Source: JBELHR01 sp049607205
GTDB lineage: Bacteria; Bacteroidota; Bacteroidia; Flavobacteriales; Flavobacteriaceae
Length of the DNA: 64,000 bases
Assembly (NCBI GenBank): GCA_049607205.1
Contig: JBMYWH010000011.1
Span: 1 to 64,000 of the forward strand
Reading direction: 5' to 3'
The notes beneath the pieces were generated by a model, which worked only from the letters and a program-made list of their open reading frames with translations, searched no databases and was not told the DNA's origin. Below are positions 33,748 to 42,964 of this stretch, piece after piece (positions within the stretch are counted from its first letter, which is position 1; each line of letters starts with the position of its first letter). The position numbers and the translations under genes were made by a program.

Positions 33748-34206
33748 ATGAAAAAAATAGTTCTATTAGCAGCATTCTTAATATTAGGTCAAACAGCTGT
33801 CCAGGCCCAATCAAAAGTTCACGAACATAAATTGAAGGGGACCTGGGTTCTTCATATTGATATTGAGAAGGAACTGGAAAAGGAAAAAGAAGACATGAAC
33901 TTGATGGAGCAAATGATTGTTGGGGCCGTGGAAGGTGTCGTTAAAGAAGCTCTCGAGTCCTTCGAAATTCAATTCGAATTTAAGAAGCATGGGGTCTATG
34001 AGGTTATTGTTTTTGCCGATGATAAAGAGGAAAGAGAACAAGGGGAATACACGATCAACAAGAATGGTCAATTAGTGTTAGAGCCAATTAAAAATGACAA
34101 TGTAAGTATAGATAATGATGGCGTATGGATGTTCAGTAAAGGACGTTTAGTTGCTATTAATGATGATGGCGAATTGGAAGAAAATGTTTGGATGGAGCGT
34201 AAATAA
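33748..34206 (+). CDS. Secreted hypothetical protein, lipocalin-like
   Basis: 152-residue protein with a signal peptide cleaved near AVQAQ|S. The mature part starts with KLKGTWVLHIDI and ends with short beta strands (GEYTINKNGQLVLEPI, GVWMFSKGRLVAI), a pattern like lipocalin-type domains common in Bacteroidota. A charged helical insert (EKELEKEKEDMNLMEQM) separates the first strands. It is monocistronic, and function is unknown. Confidence 0.7.
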   Translation: MKKIVLLAAFLILGQTAVQAQSKVHEHKLKGTWVLHIDIEKELEKEKEDMNLMEQMIVGAVEGVVKEALESFEIQFEFKKHGVYEVIVFADDKEEREQGEYTINKNGQLVLEPIKNDNVSIDNDGVWMFSKGRLVAINDDGELEENVWMERK

Positions 34207-34221
34207 AAGGCTTATGTGACT

Positions 34222-34240
34222 TGTGAACATTTTATTCACA
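34222..34240. promoter_or_regulatory. Palindrome upstream of class II ribonucleotide reductase
   Basis: TGTGAA and TTCACA half-sites separated by seven bases. The right arm lies in TTATTCACA (34232-34240), which matches the relaxed DnaA-box pattern TTATnCACA. The half-site spacing is too long for a classical CRP site. It could be an operator, with the factor unknown. Confidence 0.4.
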
Positions 34241-34297
34241 TATGACAATTGTTGGTTTTTGAATCCTTAAAAGCAAATAGCTTTATAGGAAAAACAC

Positions 34298-36160
34298 ATG
34301 TTCAGAAGTCAGTCAACCAGTTCTTTAAGTGAGATAACCGTTTATATGAAGTATGCGCGTTATCTCGAAAATGAAAATAGAAGAGAAAATTGGGAAGAGA
34401 TTTGTTATCGAAATTCTCAAATGCATCAAGAGAAATATCCTCAACTCAAAGATGAAATAAAGTCCTTGTATAGTGACTTTGTATTACCTAAAAAAATACT
34501 GCCTTCCATGCGATCTATGCAATTTGCAGGGAAGGCAATTTCTAAGAATCAAACTAGAATTTACAATTGTGCCTACATGCCTTTGACTAGTGTTTCATGC
34601 TTTTCGGAAGGTTTTTATTTACTTTTAGGAGGTACAGGTGTGGGCTATTCCGTACAGCAACATCATGTAGATGAGCTAGGTTATCTTTCTAGTGAGAGAA
34701 ACTGTAGTAAGGGGCGAATACTGTCAATAGAGGACACTATTGAGGGGTGGTCAGAGGCCGTAAGACTCTTAATAGATTCCTATTATAGTAATGAGGCTAA
34801 ACCGGAATTTGATTTTAGCTTAATTCGTCCAGAAGGACAGATCTTGAAAACCGCAGGGGGTCGAGCCCCCGGTCCTAGACCTTTAAAAAATTTACTTGAA
34901 AAAATAGAGCAACTTTTTGATAAAAAATCTCCGGGATCAAAACTGAGTGCTATGGAAGCTTCAGATCTGATGTGTTATATAGCAGATGCTGTGCTAGCAG
35001 GAGGAATTAGAAGAGCAGCCATGATTTGTTTGTTTAGTCCCTATGATCAAGAGCTTGTTGAAGCGAAACAAGGGAGTTGGTATGAGGATCACCCTGAAAG
35101 AGCCAGAGCAAATTTCTCAGCGGTACTGTTGAGAGAAGAATTAAACAAGGAGGATCTTGAAAGAATTTTAAATTATACAGATAAAAATCAATCTGGTGAA
35201 CCCGGGGTGTATTTAACTAATAATTTGGATTGGGGAACTAATCCATGTTGTGAGATAGCCTTAAAGCCTTTTCAGTTCTGTAATTTAACGGAGATTAATA
35301 TGACTACGGTCACAAATCAGAAAGATTTTGAGCAGCGGGCTATGGCTGCGTCTTTTTTAGGGACTTTACAGGCGGGATATACTGATTTTGAATATCTAAG
35401 AGAGATATGGTCTGAAAATTGCAAAACTGATGCCTTATTGGGCGTGAGTATGACAGGAATTGCGCAAAAAGTTGTGTTGCAATTAGATTTTCAGTCTGCT
35501 GCCGAATTAGTCAAAGAGGAAAACCGGAGAGTTGCTCAAATTATTGGAATCAATGGCGCTAAGAGATGTACCACGGTGAAACCAGCAGGTACGACCAGTT
35601 TAGTTTTGGGTTCCAGCTCGGGGATACATGCTTGGCATAGTAATTATTATATCAGAAGGATTAGGATACATAAAAAGGAGGCCTTGGCAACTTATCTTTT
35701 ATCAAAAATTCCAAGTCTTATGGAGGAAGATCAATTTGATGCTAATTCTTGGGTTCTGTCTATGCCGCAAAAAGCTCCACAAGATGCCATTACTAGAGAT
35801 GAAGGAGCTTTAAATCTTCTGAAAAGAGTTGCTTTTATTCAAGAAAATTGGGTGAAAAATGGATATGTTGAAGGAGATAACCAACACAATGTTTCTTGTA
35901 CGGTATCCTATAAACCGGAGGAATGGAAAGAGGTGAAGAGGTGGATGTGGAATCATCAGTCTCAATATAATGGCCTAGCACTTTTGCCATATAACGGAGG
36001 TAGCTATGCTCAAGCTCCTTTTGAATCGATTACTGAATTAGAGTATAAAGATTTACAAAAGGAGCTTAGTCACATAGATTTAAATGAAATTCAAACTTTT
36101 GAGATTCAGCGTAATTTCGTTGACCATATTGCTTGTGCTGGAGGTCAATGCGAAATTTAA
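34298..36160 (+). CDS. nrdJ: Adenosylcobalamin-dependent (class II) ribonucleoside-triphosphate reductase
   Basis: 620-residue class II ribonucleotide reductase, monomeric RTPR type. Substrate-site Cys91 (IYNCAYM) and Cys328 (FCNL), radical Cys317 with Asn315 and Glu319 in NPCCEI, and the C-terminal shuttle pair Cys613/Cys618 (CAGGQC) are all present. The VKPAGTTSLVLGSSSGIH loop is typical. It is about 120 residues shorter than the Lactobacillus enzyme. It uses B12 rather than oxygen to make its radical; no B12 riboswitch was recognised upstream. It lies 2 kb from a complete class I nrdBA pair. Confidence 0.9.
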   Translation: MFRSQSTSSLSEITVYMKYARYLENENRRENWEEICYRNSQMHQEKYPQLKDEIKSLYSDFVLPKKILPSMRSMQFAGKAISKNQTRIYNCAYMPLTSVSCFSEGFYLLLGGTGVGYSVQQHHVDELGYLSSERNCSKGRILSIEDTIEGWSEAVRLLIDSYYSNEAKPEFDFSLIRPEGQILKTAGGRAPGPRPLKNLLEKIEQLFDKKSPGSKLSAMEASDLMCYIADAVLAGGIRRAAMICLFSPYDQELVEAKQGSWYEDHPERARANFSAVLLREELNKEDLERILNYTDKNQSGEPGVYLTNNLDWGTNPCCEIALKPFQFCNLTEINMTTVTNQKDFEQRAMAASFLGTLQAGYTDFEYLREIWSENCKTDALLGVSMTGIAQKVVLQLDFQSAAELVKEENRRVAQIIGINGAKRCTTVKPAGTTSLVLGSSSGIHAWHSNYYIRRIRIHKKEALATYLLSKIPSLMEEDQFDANSWVLSMPQKAPQDAITRDEGALNLLKRVAFIQENWVKNGYVEGDNQHNVSCTVSYKPEEWKEVKRWMWNHQSQYNGLALLPYNGGSYAQAPFESITELEYKDLQKELSHIDLNEIQTFEIQRNFVDHIACAGGQCEI

Positions 36161-36744
36161 CTTACAGAAATAAGATTGCTAATATTCGTTGTGAAAAGTT
36201 TGACTGATATCGCTAAGAGGATTACTCCAAATACTTTTCTGATGATTTTGATTCCATTTTTACCGATAAGCAATTCTATTTTTGTAGATAATTTCAATAC
36301 GGTATAAATGATGATCATGTTTATGAGTATCCCAATAATAATATTCAATAAGCTGTATTCAGCACGAAGAGAAAGGATGGTTGTTAAACTACCGGGTCCA
36401 GCGATTAAAGGGAATGCGAGGGGGAAGACTGTTGCTGTCATGGCATCTTCCTCTTCATTTTTATAAAGGGTAATCCCCAAAATCATTTCTAAGGCTAAGA
36501 AGAATAGAATGAATGAACCGGCAACAGCAAATGAACTTACATCAATTCCAATGACGTTTAATATCTCTTTTCCTAAGAAGAGAAACCCAATTAAAATAAA
36601 TCCAGCAATTAGGGTTGCTTTTTCCGATTGAATGTGACCTGCCTTTTGGCGAAGGTCAATAATCATAGGGATGTTTCCTATAATATCTATTACCGCAAAA
36701 AGTACCATAGTTACGGTGAAGACGTCTTTGATGTTAAAATCCAT
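36157..36744 (-). CDS. MarC family membrane protein
   Basis: 195-residue protein with six membrane helices and MarC-family features: the FAVIDIIGNIPM start, FAVAGSFILFFLALEMILGI and FPLAFPLIAGPGSLTTIL. ATG at 36744 is chosen because the upstream extension lies in the promoter. The MarC role is uncertain. It overlaps the class II reductase stop by four bases on the opposite strand. Confidence 0.9.
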   Translation of the reverse strand: MDFNIKDVFTVTMVLFAVIDIIGNIPMIIDLRQKAGHIQSEKATLIAGFILIGFLFLGKEILNVIGIDVSSFAVAGSFILFFLALEMILGITLYKNEEEDAMTATVFPLAFPLIAGPGSLTTILSLRAEYSLLNIIIGILINMIIIYTVLKLSTKIELLIGKNGIKIIRKVFGVILLAISVKLFTTNISNLISVS

Positions 36745-36762
36745 TGTAAAAATATTATTTGA

Positions 36763-36770
36763 CAAATTTA
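36763..36770 (-). promoter_or_regulatory. -7 promoter element of the MarC gene
   Basis: TAAATTTG on the minus strand, a TAnnTTTG match, 19 bases before the ATG at 36744. Confidence 0.6.
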
Positions 36771-36786
36771 AGGTAAAAAAAATAAC

Positions 36787-36794
36787 TAAATTTG
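36787..36794 (+). promoter_or_regulatory. -7 promoter element of the DUF3109 gene (leaderless)
   Basis: TAAATTTG, a TAnnTTTG match, ending four bases before the ATG at 36799. Transcription would start at or within a few bases of the start codon. Confidence 0.6.
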
Positions 36795-36798
36795 CCTT

Positions 36799-37368
36799 AT
36801 GTTTCAAATAGGAAAAACAATTATTTCAGAAGAACTTCTAGATACGGAGTTTGTGTGTGACCTTAGCAAGTGCAAAGGGGCATGTTGTGTAGATGGTGAT
36901 GCTGGTGCTCCTTTAGAGGAGGAAGAAACCGTTATTTTGCATCAGATTTATGATCAAGTTAAGCCTTATCTAAGGAAGGAGGGTATTCAAGCCATTGAAG
37001 AGCAGGGTTTGTATACTCGTTCAGAAGAAGGAGAGATAGAAACGACTTTGATTAACGGTCAAGACTGCGCCTATGTTATTTTTGATGAAAAAGGGACCTC
37101 ACTTTGCGGAATTGAGCAAGCCTATAATGATGGGTTGATCGACTGGAAGAAGCCGATTAGTTGTCATCTATATCCTGTTCGTATAAAAGATTACTCAGCA
37201 TTCTCAGCAGTAAACTATCATAAGTGGCATATTTGTGACGATGCGTGCAGTTTAGGAGAAGCTTTGAAAATTCCAATTTATAAATTTGTTAAAGAGGCTC
37301 TCATTCGAAAGTATGGAGCGTCATGGTATGCTGAATTAGAAGAAGCTGCCGAAAATCATAAAAAATAA
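36799..37368 (+). CDS. DUF3109 Cys-rich protein
   Basis: 189-residue soluble protein of the DUF3109 family. Conserved Cys residues occur in FVCDLSKCKGACCVDGDAG near the N-terminus and later in DCAY, LCGIE, SCHLYPVRI and ICDDAC, suggesting a metal or iron-sulfur site related to the YkgJ type. Function is unknown. It has a nearly leaderless promoter and may be co-transcribed with the lipoprotein gene 20 bases downstream. Confidence 0.85.
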   Translation: MFQIGKTIISEELLDTEFVCDLSKCKGACCVDGDAGAPLEEEETVILHQIYDQVKPYLRKEGIQAIEEQGLYTRSEEGEIETTLINGQDCAYVIFDEKGTSLCGIEQAYNDGLIDWKKPISCHLYPVRIKDYSAFSAVNYHKWHICDDACSLGEALKIPIYKFVKEALIRKYGASWYAELEEAAENHKK

Positions 37369-37388
37369 AATTTTAAATCTACCCCGAA

Positions 37389-37934
37389 ATGAAAACCTTA
37401 AATTTACCGATAGCTCTTTTGATGAGCTTGTTTTTGTTTAGTTCATGTGAGCTATTAGAAGATCAATTAGATGCTTTAGAAATTAAAACCTCACTAATTC
37501 ATGAAGAATCTGTTTCAGCACCTGCTAGTTATGATCAAAATGTAGTATTGAGGCATGAAGTTAATATTAGTTTGGATAACAATACTTCTCTTGAAGGTAA
37601 ATTTGACCAAATCGAGACTATTGAGGTTTCAAAAATGACCGTTGAATTTGCTGACTTCTCTGGAGATGCGAATTCTAAAGTTAATATGAAAATTGTGTTT
37701 GATGGAGTTGAATTGGCCGATTTAAAAGATGTTTTATTGTTAGACTCTTCCTTGAATTCGCAAGTATACGAACTAGGAAGTCCAGAAATCTTGAGTCTTT
37801 TAGCTGATCGAATATTGGAGGATAAGTCTGCTGATTTAGAGCTGATAATGGCAGTGAGTACAGGGCAATACGATGCTGATTTTGACCTTAAACTTTCTGT
37901 GCAAATAAAAACTTCAGTTTTGAATTTGATATAA
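37389..37934 (+). CDS. Hypothetical lipoprotein
   Basis: 181-residue lipoprotein with lipobox FSSC (Cys20). The mature chain is rich in beta-type, acidic segments (LRHEVNISLDNN, ISVKMTVEF-like strands) and lacks Cys. I do not recognise the family. It lies 20 bases after DUF3109 and is followed by a strong terminator, so the two may form an operon. Confidence 0.7.
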   Translation: MKTLNLPIALLMSLFLFSSCELLEDQLDALEIKTSLIHEESVSAPASYDQNVVLRHEVNISLDNNTSLEGKFDQIETIEVSKMTVEFADFSGDANSKVNMKIVFDGVELADLKDVLLLDSSLNSQVYELGSPEILSLLADRILEDKSADLELIMAVSTGQYDADFDLKLSVQIKTSVLNLI

Positions 37935-37983
37935 CTTATTAACGAAGCGTTAAGAAACTTATTTTGTTAGATGTACAATTGTA

Positions 37984-38010
37984 AACCACTGAATTTCAGT
38001 GGTTTTTTTT
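37984..38010 (+). terminator. Intrinsic terminator before nrdB
   Basis: Perfect nine-base stem AACCACTGA (37984-37992) and TCAGTGGTT (37996-38004) with three-base loop and T run. Confidence 0.9.
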
Positions 38011-38051
38011 AGTGATTTATTTAAATGATGAATAGGTCTTCTACCTCTAAT

Positions 38052-38080
38052 TGTGGATAAATGTGTTGATTTGTGAATAA
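38052..38080 (-). promoter_or_regulatory. Two candidate DnaA boxes upstream of nrdB
   Basis: TGTGGATAA (38052-38060) is the reverse complement of the consensus DnaA box TTATCCACA. TGTGAATAA (38072-38080) is the TTATTCACA variant. They are in the same orientation, exactly 20 bases apart, about 80-100 bases before the nrdB start. DnaA control of nrdAB is established in E. coli. Confidence 0.45.
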
Positions 38081-38156
38081 GTGGTTCTTTAAAAAATCAA
38101 TGAAATTTACAATCTTTGTTTGACCTTATTATTGATCTTAAATTCAACACACAATT

Positions 38157-39128
38157 ATGGCTTTCGTAGAACCAATTTTAGCACCAAACCCAGACCGATT
38201 TGTAATTTTTCCTATTCAACATCAGGATATTTGGGAATGGTATAAAAAACAAGAAGCCAGCATCTGGACTGCAGAGGAAATTGACTTGCATCAAGATGTT
38301 GTGGATTGGAGAGAGAAACTTAATGATGATGAGCGTTATTTCTTAAAACATATTCTTGCATTTTTTGCTGCATCTGATGGTATTGTGAATGAAAATTTAG
38401 CAGAGAACTTTGTGAGTGAAGTTCAGTATTCAGAAGCAAAATTCTTTTATGGATTCCAAATCATGATGGAGAATATTCATTCAGAAGTATACTCTTTGCT
38501 GATTGATACTTATGTAAAGAATGAGACAGAAAAGAATGAATTATTTAAAGCTATTGAGGTTTTTCCGGCAATTAAGGAAAAGGCTGATTGGGCTTTGAAA
38601 TGGATAGAAAGTCCTTCGTTTGCAGAGCGTCTGATTGCTTTTGCAGCAGTTGAAGGGATTTTCTTTTCTGGTAGTTTTTGTTCTATTTTCTGGCTGAAGA
38701 AAAGAGGATTGATGCCTGGATTAACCTTTTCTAATGAGCTTATATCAAGAGATGAAGGTTTGCATTGTGATTTTGCGGTTCACTTGCATAATAATCACAT
38801 AGTAAATAAGGTCCCTAAGGACCGAATCAAACAAATCATCGTTGAAGCACTTGATATTGAAAGAAGCTTTATAACGGAGAGTTTACCTGTAAGTTTGATT
38901 GGGATGAATGCAAAATTAATGACTCAGTACTTGGAGTTTGTAACGGATCGCCTTTTGGTTGAATTCGGTTGTGAAAAAGAGTATAATGTGAGTAACCCAT
39001 TTGATTTCATGGATATGATTTCTCTTGAAGGAAAGACTAATTTCTTTGAGAAAAGAGTATCAGAATATCAAAAAGCTGGTGTTAAATCTGGAAGTACGGG
39101 AAGCATAAGCTTCGATGCTGACTTCTAG
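38157..39128 (+). CDS. nrdB: Class I ribonucleotide reductase small subunit
   Basis: 323-residue R2 protein housing the di-iron centre and tyrosyl radical. By pattern the ligands include Asp74 (AASDGIVNEN), Glu105 and His108 (MENIHSEVY) with the radical Tyr112, and a second ExxH set downstream in SRDEGLHCDF. The FYGFQIMMENIHSEVYSLL stretch is nearly identical to the eukaryotic R2 protein. nrdA follows after about 110 bases. Confidence 0.97.
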   Translation: MAFVEPILAPNPDRFVIFPIQHQDIWEWYKKQEASIWTAEEIDLHQDVVDWREKLNDDERYFLKHILAFFAASDGIVNENLAENFVSEVQYSEAKFFYGFQIMMENIHSEVYSLLIDTYVKNETEKNELFKAIEVFPAIKEKADWALKWIESPSFAERLIAFAAVEGIFFSGSFCSIFWLKKRGLMPGLTFSNELISRDEGLHCDFAVHLHNNHIVNKVPKDRIKQIIVEALDIERSFITESLPVSLIGMNAKLMTQYLEFVTDRLLVEFGCEKEYNVSNPFDFMDMISLEGKTNFFEKRVSEYQKAGVKSGSTGSISFDADF

Positions 39129-39236
39129 GAAGAACTACTGGATACCCCTAAATAAAACACTTAAATATTTTTCTTTTAATCTGATGATTTACTCATTGGA
39201 CAAGGAATATTGTATAAAAATTTAAATGGCAGTCGT

Positions 39237-41618
39237 ATGTATGTATTAAAAAGAGATGGAAGGCAAGAACCGGTAATGTTCGATAAAATTACCGCGAGAA
39301 TTAAAAAGATGTGTTATGGGTTAAACCCATTGGTTGATCCAGTAAAAGTAGCCATGAGAGTTATTGAAGGGCTTTACGATGGAGTGACTACTTCTGAATT
39401 AGATAACTTGGCGTCAGAAATTGCTGCAACACTAACTACGACGCATCCTGATTATGCAAAATTGGCGGCGCGTATTGCTGTTTCTAACCTGCATAAGGAT
39501 ACTAAAAAGAGTTTTTCGGCTACCGTAAAAGATTTATATGAATACGTAAATCCTCGTACTGGAAAATGGGCTCCTCTAATTGCTGAGGATGTCTATGAAA
39601 TCATTATGAAAAATGCGGATAAGTTAGATTCTACAATTATTTATAACCGTGATTTTAATTATGATTATTTCGGGTTTAAAACTCTTGAGCGTTCTTATCT
39701 TTTGAAATTAGGAGGTAAAATTGCTGAGCGTCCTCAACATATGTTGATGAGAGTTGCTATTGGAATTCATAAAGAAGATATCGATGAAGCCATCGAGACG
39801 TACGAGCTTATGAGTAAGAAGTATTTTACTCACGCGACACCTACTTTATTTAATTCAGGAACACCTAAGCCCCAGATGTCTTCATGTTTCTTATTGCAAT
39901 TACAAGACGATAGTATTGATGGGATATACGATACCTTGAAGCAGACAGCAAAAATTTCACAATCTGCCGGTGGAATTGGGTTGTCTATTCACAATATTCG
40001 TGCTACGGGCTCCTATATTCGAGGAACTAATGGTACTTCAAATGGAATTGTTCCTATGTTAAAGGTCTATAATGATACAGCTCGTTATGTAGATCAAGGA
40101 GGAGGGAAGCGTAAAGGGTCATTTGCGATTTATTTAGAACCTTGGCATGCAGATATTTTTGACTTCCTGGATTTGAGAAAGAACACCGGGAAAGAAGAAA
40201 TGCGTGCACGTGATCTTTTCTATGCACTTTGGATTTCAGATTTATTCATGGAACGCGTACAAGAGGACGGGAAATGGACTTTGATGTGTCCTAATGAATG
40301 TCCTGGTTTATACGATACTTATGGAGAAGAATTCGAGGCTTTATATACGAAATACGAGGCTGAAGGTAAGGGACGTAAAACAATAAAAGCCCGTGAATTA
40401 TGGGAGAAGGTACTAGAAGCACAGATTGAAACAGGAAACCCTTATATGCTTTATAAGGATGCTGCAAATAGAAAATCAAATCAAAAAAATCTTGGGGTAA
40501 TTCGTTCTTCGAATCTTTGTACTGAGATTATGGAATATACTGCTAAAGATGAGGTTGCCGTGTGTAATTTAGCCTCTATCGCAATTCCAATGTTTGTGAA
40601 AGAGAACGCAGATGGATCTAAGTCTTTTGATCACGATTCGCTATATGAAGTAACTAAGAAAATTACAAGAAACCTAGATACTGTAATCGACCGTAATTAT
40701 TATCCGGTTAAAGAAGCGGAGAATTCTAATGTTCGTCACAGACCAGTTGGATTGGGAATTCAAGGATTGGCAGATGCGTTTATTATGCTTAGAATGCCGT
40801 TTACTTCTGATGAGGCTAAGAAATTAAACCAGGAAATTTTTGAAACCATATACTTCGCAGCGGTTACTTCTTCTATGGAGATGGCTAAAAAGAAAGAGGC
40901 ATATTCGACCTTTAAAGGATCTCCTATGTCACAAGGAGAATTTCAATACAATATGTGGGGAGTGAAAGATGAAGATTTAAGTGGACGTTGGGACTGGGCT
41001 TCTTTAAGAAAAGAAGTGATGAAGCATGGAGTGCGTAACTCACTGCTTGTAGCTCCTATGCCTACTGCTTCTACTTCTCAAATTCTTGGAAATAATGAGG
41101 CTTTTGAACCTTATACTTCTAATATTTATACAAGAAGAGTACTTTCTGGTGAGTTCATTGTTGTGAATAAGCACCTTCTAGAAGACCTTGTCGGTTTAGG
41201 GCTTTGGAATAATGATATGAAAGAAGAATTGATGAGAGCTAACGGTTCGATTCAGCATATTGAGGAGATTCCACAAGATCTTAAGGAATTGTATAAGACT
41301 GTTTGGGAATTGAGCATGAAGGATATTATTGATATGTCGAGACATAGAGGTTATTTCATTGATCAATCTCAGTCCTTGAATTTATTCATGGAAGATCCAG
41401 ATTATTCTAAGTTGACCTCGATGCACTTTTATGCATGGAAGTCTGGACTTAAGACTGGAATGTATTATTTGAGAACGAAATCGGCGGTAAATGCCATTAA
41501 ATTTACCCTTTCCAATGAGACTAAAGAGGAAGAGAAACCTTTGAGCCCAGAAGAATTGAAACAGATGTTGATTAATGCGCAGAACAATCCAGACGATTGT
41601 GAAATGTGCGGATCATAA
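39237..41618 (+). CDS. nrdA: Class I ribonucleotide reductase large subunit
   Basis: 793-residue R1 subunit. The ATG at 39237 (MYVLKRDGRQEP) is chosen over a TTG nine codons upstream because it aligns with the eukaryotic N-terminus. An ATP cone is at residues 1-90. Active-site residues: Cys217 and Cys443 redox pair, radical Cys428 with Glu430 (SNLCTEI), and C-terminal Cys788/Cys791 in CEMCGS. Sequence is strikingly close to human RRM1 throughout, including the last residues. No glutaredoxin gene is adjacent. Confidence 0.97.
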   Translation: MYVLKRDGRQEPVMFDKITARIKKMCYGLNPLVDPVKVAMRVIEGLYDGVTTSELDNLASEIAATLTTTHPDYAKLAARIAVSNLHKDTKKSFSATVKDLYEYVNPRTGKWAPLIAEDVYEIIMKNADKLDSTIIYNRDFNYDYFGFKTLERSYLLKLGGKIAERPQHMLMRVAIGIHKEDIDEAIETYELMSKKYFTHATPTLFNSGTPKPQMSSCFLLQLQDDSIDGIYDTLKQTAKISQSAGGIGLSIHNIRATGSYIRGTNGTSNGIVPMLKVYNDTARYVDQGGGKRKGSFAIYLEPWHADIFDFLDLRKNTGKEEMRARDLFYALWISDLFMERVQEDGKWTLMCPNECPGLYDTYGEEFEALYTKYEAEGKGRKTIKARELWEKVLEAQIETGNPYMLYKDAANRKSNQKNLGVIRSSNLCTEIMEYTAKDEVAVCNLASIAIPMFVKENADGSKSFDHDSLYEVTKKITRNLDTVIDRNYYPVKEAENSNVRHRPVGLGIQGLADAFIMLRMPFTSDEAKKLNQEIFETIYFAAVTSSMEMAKKKEAYSTFKGSPMSQGEFQYNMWGVKDEDLSGRWDWASLRKEVMKHGVRNSLLVAPMPTASTSQILGNNEAFEPYTSNIYTRRVLSGEFIVVNKHLLEDLVGLGLWNNDMKEELMRANGSIQHIEEIPQDLKELYKTVWELSMKDIIDMSRHRGYFIDQSQSLNLFMEDPDYSKLTSMHFYAWKSGLKTGMYYLRTKSAVNAIKFTLSNETKEEEKPLSPEELKQMLINAQNNPDDCEMCGS

Positions 41619-41635
41619 ATAGGGTTTTATTAAAG

Positions 41636-41667
41636 AAAAAGGGAAGCAATAATTGCTTCCCTTTTTT
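41636..41667. terminator. Terminator between nrdA and the convergent porin gene
   Basis: Fourteen-base stem AAAAAGGGAAGCAA / TTGCTTCCCTTTTT with three-base loop. A before and T after make it work in both directions. Confidence 0.92.
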
Positions 41668-41686
41668 TATTCGGTGTGGATCTTTC

Positions 41687-42892
41687 TTAAAAGTGTAGTT
41701 CCATCTGTAGTCTGAATCTCATTCCGTCATTAGGACCTTCGGTATCAGTATAACCGAAGTCAGACTGAAGTTTTAATTTATGGCCTACTATATATTTAGA
41801 GGCTCCTATAGTATATTCGTTGCTGTTTTTTAAATCAATTCCGTCCTCATAAGTGATGTTGGTGAAACGTACGGCTAGTTCATAATTTTTAGGGAACAGA
41901 TACCCGAATTGAATGTTGGTGGAATTCCCAACTTCTACTTGGTAGTCTGCTAGGTTCCCATTTGCATCTTTAGCGTATGGATCTGCCGCATCCATAAGGG
42001 CAAATTCTCCCATAGCTGAAAATCCTCTTAACTTATACATAAAATCCACGAATAGTGTAGAGATATCTGTTTGATAATATCCAGTATCCGTAAGCATGTA
42101 AGTTCCTTGATTGGATCTTGTTTTAACAGCATCGTTATTGTATGCATAGGTTACTCCTAATGAGAATTTAGAGGTCTTTTCTCTTTTTAGATCTGACTCT
42201 GTATAATCTCCTTTTGAGCTAAAATTACCAAAGGGCAAAAACTCTAAACGTCCCACGTAGAAAAATCCACCTATGTTTCCTGTGCTCACATTTCTACCCT
42301 CTCCTTGAGAAAAAGAGAAAATTTCTCTCATTACGAATTCATCTCCAATTTTATGATGGTTTCTTAGTTGAAATCCTGCTTCACGATCGATGTTAAACTT
42401 ACTGTTTAGGTTAGAACGGTTGACGAACTGAAGGTTGGCAGAAGATACCACGCGTTCTCTGTTCCCGGGAAGTTTGGTTTGACCAGCCCAGATACTCCAA
42501 TTTTTGTAGAAATTATATTTTACAACTGCGTCAAGTATCATTCTTGCGGCATCATTGGTATAAATGCTTGCTCCACCCATATCGTCATTTGAAAGACCTA
42601 ATTCAATCTTATATTGAAGTTTAGGGCTGTAGGCAAATCCATCAAATTTCAAACGAGCCCTTCTAATTTTCATGCTGGCATCTGGAGAAACCCATTGACC
42701 ATCTTCTAAATCAGTATCGGTCTGGGCTAAGAATTGAATTCTTAGGCCTACTTTCATGCTGTAAGTGCTGTCTTTTCCTTTAATGTTTAAAAGTCCTTTT
42801 CCAAAGGCTGGGGCTTCTACCTGTGCGGATGTATTCCACACAGAAAAGCACATGAGTACAAGAAGTATTGTACTTGCGGTTAAATTTTTCAT
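41687..42892 (-). CDS. OprP/OprO-type phosphate-selective porin
   Basis: 401-residue outer-membrane beta-barrel with a signal peptide ending near NTSAQ|V. It shows the family's KIRRARLKFDGFAYSPKLQYKIELGLS start of the barrel, the WSIWAGQTKLPGNRERV loop and a terminal aromatic residue (LQMELHF). Members of the Porin_O_P family take up phosphate or polyphosphate. A long structured leader precedes it. Confidence 0.88.
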   Translation of the reverse strand: MKNLTASTILLVLMCFSVWNTSAQVEAPAFGKGLLNIKGKDSTYSMKVGLRIQFLAQTDTDLEDGQWVSPDASMKIRRARLKFDGFAYSPKLQYKIELGLSNDDMGGASIYTNDAARMILDAVVKYNFYKNWSIWAGQTKLPGNRERVVSSANLQFVNRSNLNSKFNIDREAGFQLRNHHKIGDEFVMREIFSFSQGEGRNVSTGNIGGFFYVGRLEFLPFGNFSSKGDYTESDLKREKTSKFSLGVTYAYNNDAVKTRSNQGTYMLTDTGYYQTDISTLFVDFMYKLRGFSAMGEFALMDAADPYAKDANGNLADYQVEVGNSTNIQFGYLFPKNYELAVRFTNITYEDGIDLKNSNEYTIGASKYIVGHKLKLQSDFGYTDTEGPNDGMRFRLQMELHF

Positions 42893-42964
42893 TTTATCTT
42901 TTAGTTTTCGGGGGCAAAAGTCAACTCTTAAAGTTAATTAATTGTTACCAAAGTATTACTAAAA

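Noticed and set aside
34222..34240. CRP or FNR site upstream of the class II reductase
   Set aside because: The TGTGA/TCACA halves are nine bases apart instead of six, and the FNR core is absent. Kept only as an unassigned palindrome.
34207..34297. Cobalamin riboswitch upstream of the B12-dependent reductase
   Set aside because: The gap is only 91 bases and no B12-box-like sequence was recognised; a full riboswitch would not fit.
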